Assembly: GCA_002407045.1 (NCBI GenBank)
Contig: DHKB01000071.1
Coordinates: 12,285 to 56,564, forward strand
Direction: 5' to 3'
DNA from: Candidatus Bruticola papionis
GTDB lineage: Bacteria; Vulcanimicrobiota; Xenobia; Xenobiales; Xenobiaceae
Length of the DNA: 44,280 nucleotides
Made by a program: the position numbers and the translations under genes. Every line of letters starts with the position of its first letter. The stretch's first letter is position 1. Of this stretch, positions 1-7,534 are shown one piece after another. The notes beneath the pieces were generated by a model. That model was not told the origin of the DNA. It saw only the letters and a program-made list of their open reading frames with translations, and searched no databases.

Positions 1-813
1 AAATGTGGCCCGCGCCGTCATTGTAAAAAGAGTTGTCGTTTATCCGACAGGATCTCTCGAGAATTGCAACTGACTGAAGAACAGCGCACTAAAGCTGCTC
101 CTAGCTTACAGAAATTTGATAGTGCTATGCTCAAAGTTCAGCAAAGTAGGCGAGGCAACTTTGAAAAAGTACTGACTCCCGAGCAGCGTGAGCAATTGCA
201 ACAGTACAGACAAAAAACGTTAGGCCCTGAGGATGGTTTCCATGAGGGGCGTCAAGATAAGATGGCTCGCCCTCACAGAGCTGAGCGCCCGGCTCCAATA
301 GAGCTCAGCCAGCAGCAAAAAGACACCTTAGCTAAGTATAGAGAGCAAGAACAGCAGGACCGAGAAAAAGCTTTAGCTACTTTGAAAGCTGACCTGCGTC
401 CTATCCTTACTGCAGAGCAGCAGACCAAGCTTGAAGCTTTTAAGATGAAAGATTGCACCAAAGCTCCTAAGTGTGGCCCTAGAGGAGAGCGTAAAGGTGG
501 CCCTCGCGGTGGTCATTGTGGTATGAAGCCCGGCCCCGGCCCGGAGCATTTTATGGGTGGTTTACCACCTTTCGTGATAGATCAGCTTCAACTTTCCGAA
601 GCTCAGGATAAGCAAGTGAAGGCTATTTGCGAAAAATATCGCCAGAGCCGCCAAAAACGCTTTGAAGAAATGCGTAAAGCCGACCAGAGCGAAATGGAAT
701 TGATGAAAAAAGAAATTTCGTCTGTTTTGACTGCTGAGCAAAAAGCGAAAATGGCTGAGCTTGAAAAACAGCGCCCTGAGCCTAAAGATGGTCCTTGTCC
801 TAAATGTCGCTAG
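1..813 (+). CDS. Cys-rich LTxxQ-repeat protein (Spy/CpxP-like), 5' end outside the window
   Basis: The frame is open from base 1 without a stop, so this is the C-terminal part of a gene that begins upstream; a TTG at 64 is only an internal codon. The visible 270 residues are highly charged and helical. LTxEQ signatures occur at bases 70-84 (LTEEQ), 172-186 (LTPEQ), 406-420 (LTAEQ) and 727-741 (LTAEQ), with a related LSEAQ at 592-606. LTxxQ is the hallmark of the Spy/CpxP/ZraP group of small periplasmic chaperones and metal or envelope-stress sensors. Those proteins normally have one or two copies, so this is an expanded version. Between repeats lie Cys/Gly/Pro-rich stretches (KCGPR at both ends of the helical block, a final CPKC) that could bind metal or form disulfides. 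No signal peptide can be judged because the N-terminus is missing. The family link rests on the motif, not on an alignment. Confidence 0.7.
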   Translation, partial: KCGPRRHCKKSCRLSDRISRELQLTEEQRTKAAPSLQKFDSAMLKVQQSRRGNFEKVLTPEQREQLQQYRQKTLGPEDGFHEGRQDKMARPHRAERPAPIELSQQQKDTLAKYREQEQQDREKALATLKADLRPILTAEQQTKLEAFKMKDCTKAPKCGPRGERKGGPRGGHCGMKPGPGPEHFMGGLPPFVIDQLQLSEAQDKQVKAICEKYRQSRQKRFEEMRKADQSEMELMKKEISSVLTAEQKAKMAELEKQRPEPKDGPCPKCR

Positions 814-901
814 GAAATAAACTTGACTTTGTAATGAGCTTAATTCCTTAGAGTACGATAAACAGACATTGCACTGTCAGCTTATAAGTAGATGATGACA
901 G

Positions 902-943
902 CCCCTCGATTTTGCCAAGTCGGCAATTTTGAGGGGTATTTTT
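902..943 (+). terminator. Rho-independent terminator after the LTxxQ gene
   Basis: CCCCTC (902-907) pairs with GAGGGG (931-936) and TTGCC (912-916) pairs with GGCAA (922-926) around a five-base loop, with an internal loop between the two helices. A T-rich run follows at 937-943. It lies about 90 bases after the stop of the LTxxQ gene and upstream of the preferred start of the kinase-like gene. Confidence 0.65.
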
Positions 944-1032
944 GTGTGAAGAGAAATGGGAAAAAGGGTAGGAGGCTGAATGCTAAGAAGCAGGCCGACT
1001 CAAAACAAGAACAAGCGCAGGCTGAGAAGATA

Positions 1033-1719
1033 ATGGCCGAATCAAAAAACGATCCCAAGAGTTTTTTCCCTGCAGAGTTGCCCCGTTTGGGCGATTCTGA
1101 ATTAAAAACGTACTTAGACGAGCATACAGTAAAACTTTTGCGCGGTGTAGAACCGCCCAGAGCTACTTTGCGCCAACTAAAATGCGGTCTAGCTTCCAAG
1201 GACTTTCTAGACTGTGGTGAGGTATATCGCGCTACTCTGGGCCATTGGCTCTTGCACAGAGAATTTAATATTTACAAGCGATTGGAAGGTATTGATGGTA
1301 TCGTCCAGCACGTTTTTATGCCTCACAAAAGAGTGCTGTGTATGGATTATCTGCAAGGCGGTCGCGATCTTAAGGCTGTCCCAGTGGGAGAGTTGCCGCA
1401 TAGTGCTTTAGACCAGCTTTGCAATCTTATTGAAAAGATTCATTCTCGCGGAGTTATCCATTTTGATATTGGTCATGATAGTAATGGAGATTATGGGAGA
1501 GAGACTAACATTCTTTGGAAAGACAATAAAATATATATTATCGACTTTGCCGGTTCAATTTGCGGCTTGCCCAAACCTCTCTTTGAATTATTAGCTGTTC
1601 ATGATCGTATGGCCATAGTAAAAGTTATTCGCAAATTTTTTCCACAAGAAAAAATTGATCCCCACTGGTTGCCTACACCAAACCAAGCTAAATGGTTGCG
1701 TTTTTTGCGCAAACTTTAA
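1033..1719 (+). CDS. RIO/LPS-kinase-like protein (putative lipopolysaccharide core kinase)
   Basis: The 228-residue product has the C-lobe signature of the small protein-kinase-like fold used by RIO and Kdo/heptose kinases. The catalytic loop is HFD at residues 143-145, the metal-binding Asn is N159 in ETNIL, and the DFG position is IIDFAG (D171). E77 in HREFNIYKRL is the probable helix-C glutamate. I cannot confidently place the beta-3 lysine; R66 in EVYRA sits near its expected position. The likely role is ATP-dependent phosphorylation of an LPS core sugar at the inner membrane, which fits the LptD and HldD genes elsewhere in the window, but the substrate is inferred. The frame is open back to an ATG at 892. 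I prefer 1033 because the longer version would run through the terminator at 902-943, and that stretch uses AGG/AGA arginine codons unlike the rest of the gene. Confidence 0.7.
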   Translation: MAESKNDPKSFFPAELPRLGDSELKTYLDEHTVKLLRGVEPPRATLRQLKCGLASKDFLDCGEVYRATLGHWLLHREFNIYKRLEGIDGIVQHVFMPHKRVLCMDYLQGGRDLKAVPVGELPHSALDQLCNLIEKIHSRGVIHFDIGHDSNGDYGRETNILWKDNKIYIIDFAGSICGLPKPLFELLAVHDRMAIVKVIRKFFPQEKIDPHWLPTPNQAKWLRFLRKL

Positions 1720-1816
1720 AAAGCAGGCTGCGACCCTTAAAAGGTTATCGCCAACCCGCTTTTTATCATAGGCATAGCTCGATAAGTGAGCTGCCTCTAA
1801 ATAAAGTATATATTTC

Positions 1817-2221
1817 TTATATACGGTGCATATATGAAAAGAGCTCTGAGCGCTGCATTCTGATGCTGACGCCAAATTTATGGCCTTCTTCTTTTATTTT
1901 GCTGCGCAATACAGCTAAATCTGGACTGTTAGTTATCCGATAATCTGCATAAATAAGAGCCGAAAAGCCCTCGTCGGCATGACTAAAACGTTCTATATCA
2001 GCTACCTCTATGGCATTTTCTTCTAGCATAGAAGTTATTTTGGCAATAAGCTCTGCTTGATCGGTTGAATTAACTTGTTTAGCTTGTGAGGTTTTTGTAC
2101 CGTTGCTGACATGGCGATGATCGTAAGCTGCAATTATGAGCCTGCATACTGATCCCGGAACCAATTCCTGAATATGTAAAGGCTCGTTATCGGAAATTGC
2201 GGCTTGATTTGTAATAGTCAT
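1817..2221 (-). CDS. UPF0237-family ACT domain protein with an inserted loop
   Basis: The C-terminal half matches UPF0237 ACT proteins. It has the IAKITSMLEEN helix, the VADIER strand and the very conserved ending IRMQRSELFSYMHRI (family form: I-R/K-x-Q-x-E-D/L-I/L-F-x-x-MHRI). These small proteins are single ACT domains of about 90 residues, probably amino-acid-binding regulators, and are often encoded next to a DUF711/UPF0210 gene, which is absent here. This one has 134 residues: about 23 extra at the N-terminus and roughly 20 extra between AAYDHRH and IAK, where the family normally has a short G-I-I-A ligand-binding turn. The gene stands alone, convergent with the kinase-like gene. The ligand is unknown. 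The family assignment is fairly sure because of the C-terminus. Confidence 0.75.
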   Translation of the reverse strand: MTITNQAAISDNEPLHIQELVPGSVCRLIIAAYDHRHVSNGTKTSQAKQVNSTDQAELIAKITSMLEENAIEVADIERFSHADEGFSALIYADYRITNSPDLAVLRSKIKEEGHKFGVSIRMQRSELFSYMHRI

Positions 2222-2714
2222 ATTTAGCTTATTTATGCTCCAACGTTACGTTATAAGACATGAGGCGTAAAGGAAGCTTGCTCGCCCATATCATTTTTGC
2301 GCGAGCGAGTTCGCCGCCCCAGCTTTCATACCCTACCAAAAGAATGGAATACTTCTGGCACAATCATGACAAAAAAAGTTAAAGGCCTGTTTTTAGTTAA
2401 AAAAAAATGCTAATATATTTCTAATATATCGGCGTTGCGTGCGAATTAAGCGAGCAGTTCTTTTCTTGTTGTTAGCATTTAAAACTGTCTCTCTTTTGTG
2501 TGTAACAATTTAAGTCGGTATTTATGGGCGAGGCGTTGTCCATTGCGGAGAGAACCTAAAAAAGTTAACGTTCAGCCGGCCAATATGGTTCGTTTTGCTC
2601 CCAAAATTTCTCAACTTTGAGTTTCAGAAAATACGCATAGTTCAGTCACTATAGAAAATATAAAAAATATTTCCAAAGTTAGGCTGGAGTGGAAAATCAA
2701 GACAGGAGGAACCA
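2222..2714. other. Long divergent intergenic region
   Basis: These 493 bases separate the UPF0237 gene (minus) from the first SPFH gene (plus) and must hold both promoters. Visible elements are an imperfect inverted repeat, CTTGCTCGC against GCGAGCGAG, near 2277-2310; an AT-rich block with CTAATATAT repeated at 2410-2418 and 2421-2429, exactly 11 bases apart; and an AT-rich stretch with TATAGA at 2650-2655. No convincing small gene or structured RNA was recognised. Confidence 0.5.
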
Positions 2715-3707
2715 ATGTTTGGAGCTGGTTTTGGCGCATTCTTAGGCATAGTGGCCTATCTTGTGATAAAAATTCTGTTGGGCTTCTATACTATCGATCC
2801 TAATGAACGTGCTGTAAAAGTTTTATTTGGCAGAGCCTGCCGCAGAAATGATGACGGTGGTAGTTTTGCCAGCACAGATTTTGCACGTACTGATAAGCAA
2901 GATGGTCAAGATGAAGGGGAAGAACGCTATAAATATCCTAAATTGCAAGTTATAGGCCCCGGACTTCACTTTAAGTTTCCCTGGGAAGAGGTAAGGCGTG
3001 TCTCTATCGCCACTCAAACTGTTGATATCGGTTTTGATCCCTCAAATCCCAGAAGTCAAAGTGCTGCTTTAAATGCAGTTACCAAGGATCAACTCAACAC
3101 TAGAATTTCCGGTCAGATTCGCTTCCGTGTCTCTGAAGATAACCTTTATGCCTATCTTTTTGGTATTAGAAATCCTATCGCACACGTAATGGGCTTCTTC
3201 CATTCAGTTTTGCGTGAAAAAATCGCCAACTACGAAGCTCCCAAGAATCCTATGCTTGATGAAGAAGAAGATCCTTTGCGTAAAAACGTAGAAGGAATTT
3301 CTATTAACGATTTACGTAAGAACCTTCAAGATATTAATGACCATATGGAAAGGGAATGCTCTAATTCAGCTTCCCGTTATGGTATCGTTTTTGAAGCAGC
3401 CTTGATTACTAATATCGATCCTCCTGATTGTGTAGAACAGGCTTTGGCGGCTATCAATACAGCCCACAACGAAGTCTCTTCCGATATAAGTGTGGCTCAA
3501 GCCGACGCTGACCAGACTATTGTACAATCTAAGAGAGCTGTGGAAATTCAGACTCTTAAAGCTCAAGCTGAAGTTGAGCCTTTGCGCCAGCTTTCTGACC
3601 GTCTCAAATCTTTGCGCGATCATGGTGGATTATATGCCTACTTGCGCAATGTAAAGCTTGGCCTCTTGAGCAGAGCCAGCAATATTGTGTTGGAAGACAG
3701 GAGGTAG
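2715..3707 (+). CDS. SPFH/Band 7 membrane protein, first of a pair
   Basis: The 330-residue protein has one N-terminal membrane anchor (about residues 4-24), the typical FYTIDPNERAVKVLFG entry into the SPFH domain and the GPGLHFKFPWE turn. Towards the C-terminus follows an Ala/Glu/Gln-rich coiled coil (about 250-300: VAQADADQTIVQSKR, then KAQAEVEPLRQ). Stomatin/prohibitin/HflKC-type proteins assemble into membrane rings that organise microdomains or regulate proteases such as FtsH. About 45 polar, Asp/Glu-rich residues are inserted between VLFG and the GPG turn, longer than in standard members. The start is fixed by AGGAGG at 2704-2709. The second SPFH gene follows after nine bases, recalling the hflK-hflC arrangement, but I cannot show orthology to HflK. 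Confidence 0.8.
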   Translation: MFGAGFGAFLGIVAYLVIKILLGFYTIDPNERAVKVLFGRACRRNDDGGSFASTDFARTDKQDGQDEGEERYKYPKLQVIGPGLHFKFPWEEVRRVSIATQTVDIGFDPSNPRSQSAALNAVTKDQLNTRISGQIRFRVSEDNLYAYLFGIRNPIAHVMGFFHSVLREKIANYEAPKNPMLDEEEDPLRKNVEGISINDLRKNLQDINDHMERECSNSASRYGIVFEAALITNIDPPDCVEQALAAINTAHNEVSSDISVAQADADQTIVQSKRAVEIQTLKAQAEVEPLRQLSDRLKSLRDHGGLYAYLRNVKLGLLSRASNIVLEDRR

Positions 3708-3716
3708 CTAGCTAAT

Positions 3717-4688
3717 ATGTTTTTGCCTGCCTTTATTGCTGCTTTTATTGTAGCAGCTATGTTTTTTGAGTTATTGCCTTACATCGCCAAGTTCTTTTGG
3801 CCTTACGTTATTGTAAACGAACGCGAGTGTCATATTTTGAAATTATTCGGTAAAGTTAGGGGCCGTTTTGATGAACCTGGCATTCATTCTCTGATATCGG
3901 AGATGTCTCTAGTCGATGCTTTTCTTTTCAATTTCATGGGTGAAGATATTGTCGTTGATACTAGCTTAGACCAGTGCTACTTACGTAGTTTGCCAGTCAA
4001 CTCAGAAGAAGGCGCTCCTATGGGTATCGGCGTTTGGTATGAAATGATGGTTTCCGACCCTGTGAAATATAGTTTCGAAAATAGCGACCCCGAAGGCTCT
4101 TTGCGAGCCAATGTTAGCAATGCTACCGTGCGTTGCCTTTCCAACCTTACTTTGGCAGATATGATGGAAGATCGTCATGCCATGAGTCGTGCTGTGCGTC
4201 AGGAAGTTTCTCCTCGTTCTGATGAGTGGGGCTATCGTCTCGGTTCTGTTTACATTCGTAATGTTCACTTCCGCGATAGAAGAATGATTGCTCAGATTGA
4301 GGAGAAAGTCGTCAATCGCTTGCGTCAAGTTACCGCTGCTATTAAGCAAGATGGTAACAACCGAGTTAGTGTTATTCGTTCTGAAGCGGATCGCAAGTCG
4401 GCTATCGAATTTGCTCGCGCTGCGGCTATTCGTCCCGAAATTGTAGGTAAAGCTTTAGAAGAAATTTCTAAAGATAACGAAGTTGCCAGTGCCCTTTTCG
4501 AAATTTTAGAGACCGAAAGAATTTTGAAAGGTCGTGCTAATGTTTCCATCATTCCTGCTGGAAGCAACACAGATATTTCTCGTTCTATGATGACTGTAGA
4601 AAATATGAAGCAAATTAATAGCAACTACGTTGTCCCCAAGTCTGCTTCAAAAGACCAAAATACCGGTTCTATGGAGATCACCTTCTAG
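3717..4688 (+). CDS. SPFH/Band 7 membrane protein, second of a pair
   Basis: This 323-residue protein starts with a hydrophobic anchor (about residues 2-33). The SPFH entry VIVNERECHILKLFGKVRG and PGIH turn follow, then a typical middle region and an Ala/Glu-rich helical segment (SEADRKSAIEFARAAAIRPE). Its start has AGGAGG at 3699-3704, which overlaps the end of the upstream SPFH gene, so the two are almost certainly co-transcribed and made together. Such pairs usually form a hetero-oligomeric ring in the inner membrane. The C-terminal 40 residues are Ser/Asn-rich and probably flexible. No protease or NfeD gene is adjacent, so the partner process cannot be told from context. A strong terminator ends the operon. 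Confidence 0.8.
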   Translation: MFLPAFIAAFIVAAMFFELLPYIAKFFWPYVIVNERECHILKLFGKVRGRFDEPGIHSLISEMSLVDAFLFNFMGEDIVVDTSLDQCYLRSLPVNSEEGAPMGIGVWYEMMVSDPVKYSFENSDPEGSLRANVSNATVRCLSNLTLADMMEDRHAMSRAVRQEVSPRSDEWGYRLGSVYIRNVHFRDRRMIAQIEEKVVNRLRQVTAAIKQDGNNRVSVIRSEADRKSAIEFARAAAIRPEIVGKALEEISKDNEVASALFEILETERILKGRANVSIIPAGSNTDISRSMMTVENMKQINSNYVVPKSASKDQNTGSMEITF

Positions 4689-4725
4689 AAACAGCTATTG
4701 GGTTGTGAAACAACCTTAAATTCAA

Positions 4726-4786
4726 AAACGATTTCTGCCTTTGCTCATAATTTTAGGGCTTGAGATGGCAGAGATCGTTTTTTTTC
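4726..4786 (+). terminator. Rho-independent terminator of the SPFH operon
   Basis: A 14-base stem, AAACGATTTCTGCC (4726-4739) with GGCAGAGATCGTTT (4767-4780), has a single G-T wobble and runs directly into a T-run. Confidence 0.9.
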
Positions 4787-4925
4787 GTTCAAGTATTGAA
4801 AGGAGGCAATTTAATTCTTTTAGCAGAATAATCAGGGGTGTGAATTTTCCGGGCGTTGTCTATTTTTGCGACTACTCGGAATTTGATTGCTAATTCTATC
4901 TTGGTGGTTTTGAGAGATTTAAAGC

Positions 4926-5840
4926 ATGAGTGATTTGACTAATATTGTCGGTTCTGCTGCCCCTCGTAAAGGGCACAAAATTGTGTCTAAAGAGTTTTTA
5001 TCGGAAAATGTAGTACGCATGCGTGTAGAGGCTAAGCTTATCGCCGAAGAACATAAGCCCGGCCAGTTCATTATTTTGCAAACCGATGTCGACTATGGTG
5101 AACGTGTACCTTTAACTATTGCTGACACTGACAAAGAGGCCGGGACTATCACTTTAATTTTCCAAGTAGTAGGCAAATCCACTGAAGAATTGAGCCACTT
5201 TGAAGTAGGCGATTATATTCCGGTTATTGCTGGCCCTCTTGGCAAACCTACTCACTTAGAAAATTTCGGTAAGGTAGTGGCTGTAGGCGGAGGCATTGGT
5301 TTGGCTCCTTTGTATCCTATCGTTTGTGGATTAAAGGCTCTGGGCAACCACGTTACTGTCATTGCTGGAGCTAGAAACAAGGGCTTGCTCATTTTGGAAG
5401 ATGAAATGAAAGCAGTGGCCGATGAGTACATAGTAGTAACTGACGACGGCTCTTACGGTCGTAAAGCTTTAGTTACCGAGCCTTTGAAAGAACTTTGTGC
5501 CAGTGAAACTGAAAAGCCGGATTTGGTTGTGGCTATTGGCCCGCCTATCATGATGAAATTCTGTGCTTTAACTACCAAGCCTTTCAATGTCAATACTCTG
5601 GTCAGTCTCAACACTATTATGATCGACGGTACCGGTATGTGCGGATGCTGTCGTGTAACTGTAGACGGACAAATTAAATTTGTCTGCGTAGACGGTCCTG
5701 AATTTGACGCTCACTTAGTCGATTTTGACAATATGCTCAAACGCCTTAACGCATTTAAAGAGCAGGAAACCAAAGCTCGCGAGCATACTTGCCGCTTTAG
5801 AGCTGTAGTTAAAGAAATGCATGAAGCCGGGGAAATATAG
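4926..5840 (+). CDS. nfnA: NfnA-type FAD/[2Fe-2S] subunit of NADH-dependent ferredoxin:NADP+ oxidoreductase
   Basis: The 304-residue protein has a ferredoxin-reductase-like FAD domain (GERVPLTI at about 58-65) and a NAD-binding domain (GGGIGLAPLYP, 121-131). It ends with the signature GTGMCGCCRVTVDG followed by CVDGPEFDAH, with cysteines 239, 241, 242 and 254 placed for the [2Fe-2S] cluster. Proteins of this kind are annotated as sulfide dehydrogenase/dihydroorotate-dehydrogenase electron-transfer subunits. When paired with the GltD-like protein encoded next, they form NfnAB, a cytoplasmic electron-bifurcating transhydrogenase that couples NADH and reduced ferredoxin to 2 NADP+. The downstream gene is exactly that partner, 77 bases away, which supports NfnA over PyrK. 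Upstream lie a terminator and about 140 bases of leader, so the pair probably has its own promoter. Confidence 0.87.
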   Translation: MSDLTNIVGSAAPRKGHKIVSKEFLSENVVRMRVEAKLIAEEHKPGQFIILQTDVDYGERVPLTIADTDKEAGTITLIFQVVGKSTEELSHFEVGDYIPVIAGPLGKPTHLENFGKVVAVGGGIGLAPLYPIVCGLKALGNHVTVIAGARNKGLLILEDEMKAVADEYIVVTDDGSYGRKALVTEPLKELCASETEKPDLVVAIGPPIMMKFCALTTKPFNVNTLVSLNTIMIDGTGMCGCCRVTVDGQIKFVCVDGPEFDAHLVDFDNMLKRLNAFKEQETKAREHTCRFRAVVKEMHEAGEI

Positions 5841-5917
5841 CTGGCTCTGATGTTGGTCGTTCGTTCATTAGCAATGGGCGCCTATGCAACAATAAGTTTG
5901 TCTAAGGAGAGTTTATA

Positions 5918-7414
5918 ATGCCTCGTTTTCATAAAGATCCTCAAATTCTTGAGCAAGAAGCTTTAGATATTTTGCACAAATTGGAAGAAAAAGAAACCTT
6001 AACTCCTAAGGATCGTATGGCCATTCCTGTGCAAAAGCCTGCCGTTTTGGATCCTTTGCAGCGCTCCCAGTGGCAAGACGAAGTAGAAAAGACTTTTTCG
6101 CCTGCTCAAGCTGTAGTAGAAAGCCGCCGCTGCTTGCAATGTAAAAATCCTAATTGCGTTAAAGGTTGCCCTGTTGGCATCAATATTCCTGGCTTCCTTC
6201 ATGCTGCTGCTGAAGGCGATTTTGATAAAGCCATTACCGTCATTCAAGAATCAAGTTTATTGCCTGCCATTTGCGGCCGCGTTTGTCCCCAAGAGCGTCA
6301 GTGTCAGCAAAATTGTATGATTGGTAAAGCTCACAAAGATGTAGCTCAATCAGTATCTATCGGTAAAGTAGAACGCTTTTTGGCCGATTGGCATGCTAAG
6401 CATAGCGAAGGCGCCTTGGAAACAAAGCCTGAAAGCGGTCACAAAGTTGCCGTTATCGGTTCTGGCCCTGCCGGTTTGGTAGTTGCTGCCGACTGTCGCC
6501 GCCAAGGTCATGAAGTACATGTTTTTGAAGCTTTGCATAAACTGGGTGGCGTTTTGCGTTATGGTATTCCTGAATTCCGTTTACCTAAGAATGTAGTTGA
6601 CGAGCAAATAAATTCTTTGGTGAAAATGGGCGTCCAATTCCACACTGATTACGTTGTAGGCCGCACCCGCACTATTAAAGACCTCTTTGAAAAAGATGGC
6701 TTTGAGGCAGCTTTCATTGGCGTTGGAGCCGGTTTACCTATCTTTATGGGCATTCCTGGCGAGGATTTAATTGGTGTTTGCACTGCTAATGAGTACTTAA
6801 CTCGCGCCAACTTAATGGGTGGAATTTATCCCGGTCGCAACGACACTCCTATGTACAATTCCAAGAAGGTTGTCGTTTTGGGTGGCGGCAATGTGGCTAT
6901 GGACTCGTGTCGTATGGCTAAGCGTCTTGGCGCTGAGGAAGTTACTGTACTCTATCGTCGTGGTCGTCATGAAATGCCCGCTAGACGTGAAGAAGTAGAG
7001 CACGCTTTTGAAGAAGGTATTCGTTTTTGCTTCTTGCAAAATGCTTGCGCTATCAATGGCGACGAGCAAGGCCGCGTAAAGTCTGTTACCGTACAACGTT
7101 ATGAATTGGGTGAGCCCGATGCTAGCGGTCGTCGCAGTCCTGTTAAGATTGAGGGCGATACTTACGAATTAGAATGTGATACCGTCTTGGTAGCTATTGG
7201 CAACCGTTCTAATCCTTTGCTTACTTCAGCTACTCCTGGCTTAGAGCTCAACAAGAAAGGCAACATCATCGTAGAAGAAGCTACTGGTAAAACCAGCTTA
7301 GATGGTGTTTACGCTGGAGGAGATATTGTTTTAGGCGCCGCTACCGTAATTTTGGCTATGGGTGAAGGCCGCCGTGCTGCTCGCTCCATCAATGAAATGT
7401 TGAGTAATAAATAA
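5918..7414 (+). CDS. nfnB: NfnB-type NADPH-binding subunit (GltD-like) of the bifurcating transhydrogenase
   Basis: The product is 498 residues, slightly longer than typical GltD/NfnB proteins. An N-terminal Fe-S domain carries cysteines 72, 75, 80 and 84 and then 119, 123, 129 and 133, the pattern for the two [4Fe-4S] clusters of the glutamate-synthase small-subunit family. GSGPAGL (181-187) binds FAD, and a second Rossmann motif, GGGNVAMD, binds NADPH. YAGGDIVLGAATVILAMGEG is the family's C-terminal FAD motif. No glutamate synthase large subunit is nearby and the preceding gene is NfnA-like, so I assign NfnB rather than GltD. AAGGAGA ten bases before the ATG fixes the start. A strong terminator follows. 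Confidence 0.88.
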   Translation: MPRFHKDPQILEQEALDILHKLEEKETLTPKDRMAIPVQKPAVLDPLQRSQWQDEVEKTFSPAQAVVESRRCLQCKNPNCVKGCPVGINIPGFLHAAAEGDFDKAITVIQESSLLPAICGRVCPQERQCQQNCMIGKAHKDVAQSVSIGKVERFLADWHAKHSEGALETKPESGHKVAVIGSGPAGLVVAADCRRQGHEVHVFEALHKLGGVLRYGIPEFRLPKNVVDEQINSLVKMGVQFHTDYVVGRTRTIKDLFEKDGFEAAFIGVGAGLPIFMGIPGEDLIGVCTANEYLTRANLMGGIYPGRNDTPMYNSKKVVVLGGGNVAMDSCRMAKRLGAEEVTVLYRRGRHEMPARREEVEHAFEEGIRFCFLQNACAINGDEQGRVKSVTVQRYELGEPDASGRRSPVKIEGDTYELECDTVLVAIGNRSNPLLTSATPGLELNKKGNIIVEEATGKTSLDGVYAGGDIVLGAATVILAMGEGRRAARSINEMLSNK

Positions 7415-7446
7415 TTGATTGCCCTTGTGGCAAATTAAATTGTTTG

Positions 7447-7514
7447 AGACCGAAGTTTTTAAGACAAGCTAACCAAAAGTAAGTGTCAGAACTTCGGTCT
7501 TGCTTATTTTTTTT
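7447..7514 (+). terminator. Rho-independent terminator after nfnB
   Basis: An 11-base perfect stem, AGACCGAAGTT (7447-7457) with AACTTCGGTCT (7490-7500), is followed after five bases by eight or more T. The loop of about 30 bases is long but the stem is uninterrupted. Confidence 0.85.
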
Positions 7515-7534
7515 GTAAGGACAGAAGTCAAATA

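Noticed and set aside
1591..1943. Frames of 83 and 94 codons around the kinase/UPF0237 junction
   Set aside because: They overlap two well-supported genes, lack ribosome sites and give no protein-like composition.
4799..4806. AAAGGAGG motif upstream of nfnA
   Set aside because: No start codon lies at a suitable distance and the true nfnA start is 120 bases further, so it is probably chance.
5918..7414. Annotation as glutamate synthase small subunit (gltD)
   Set aside because: There is no large subunit gene, and the preceding gene is an NfnA-type flavoprotein, which makes NfnB more likely.
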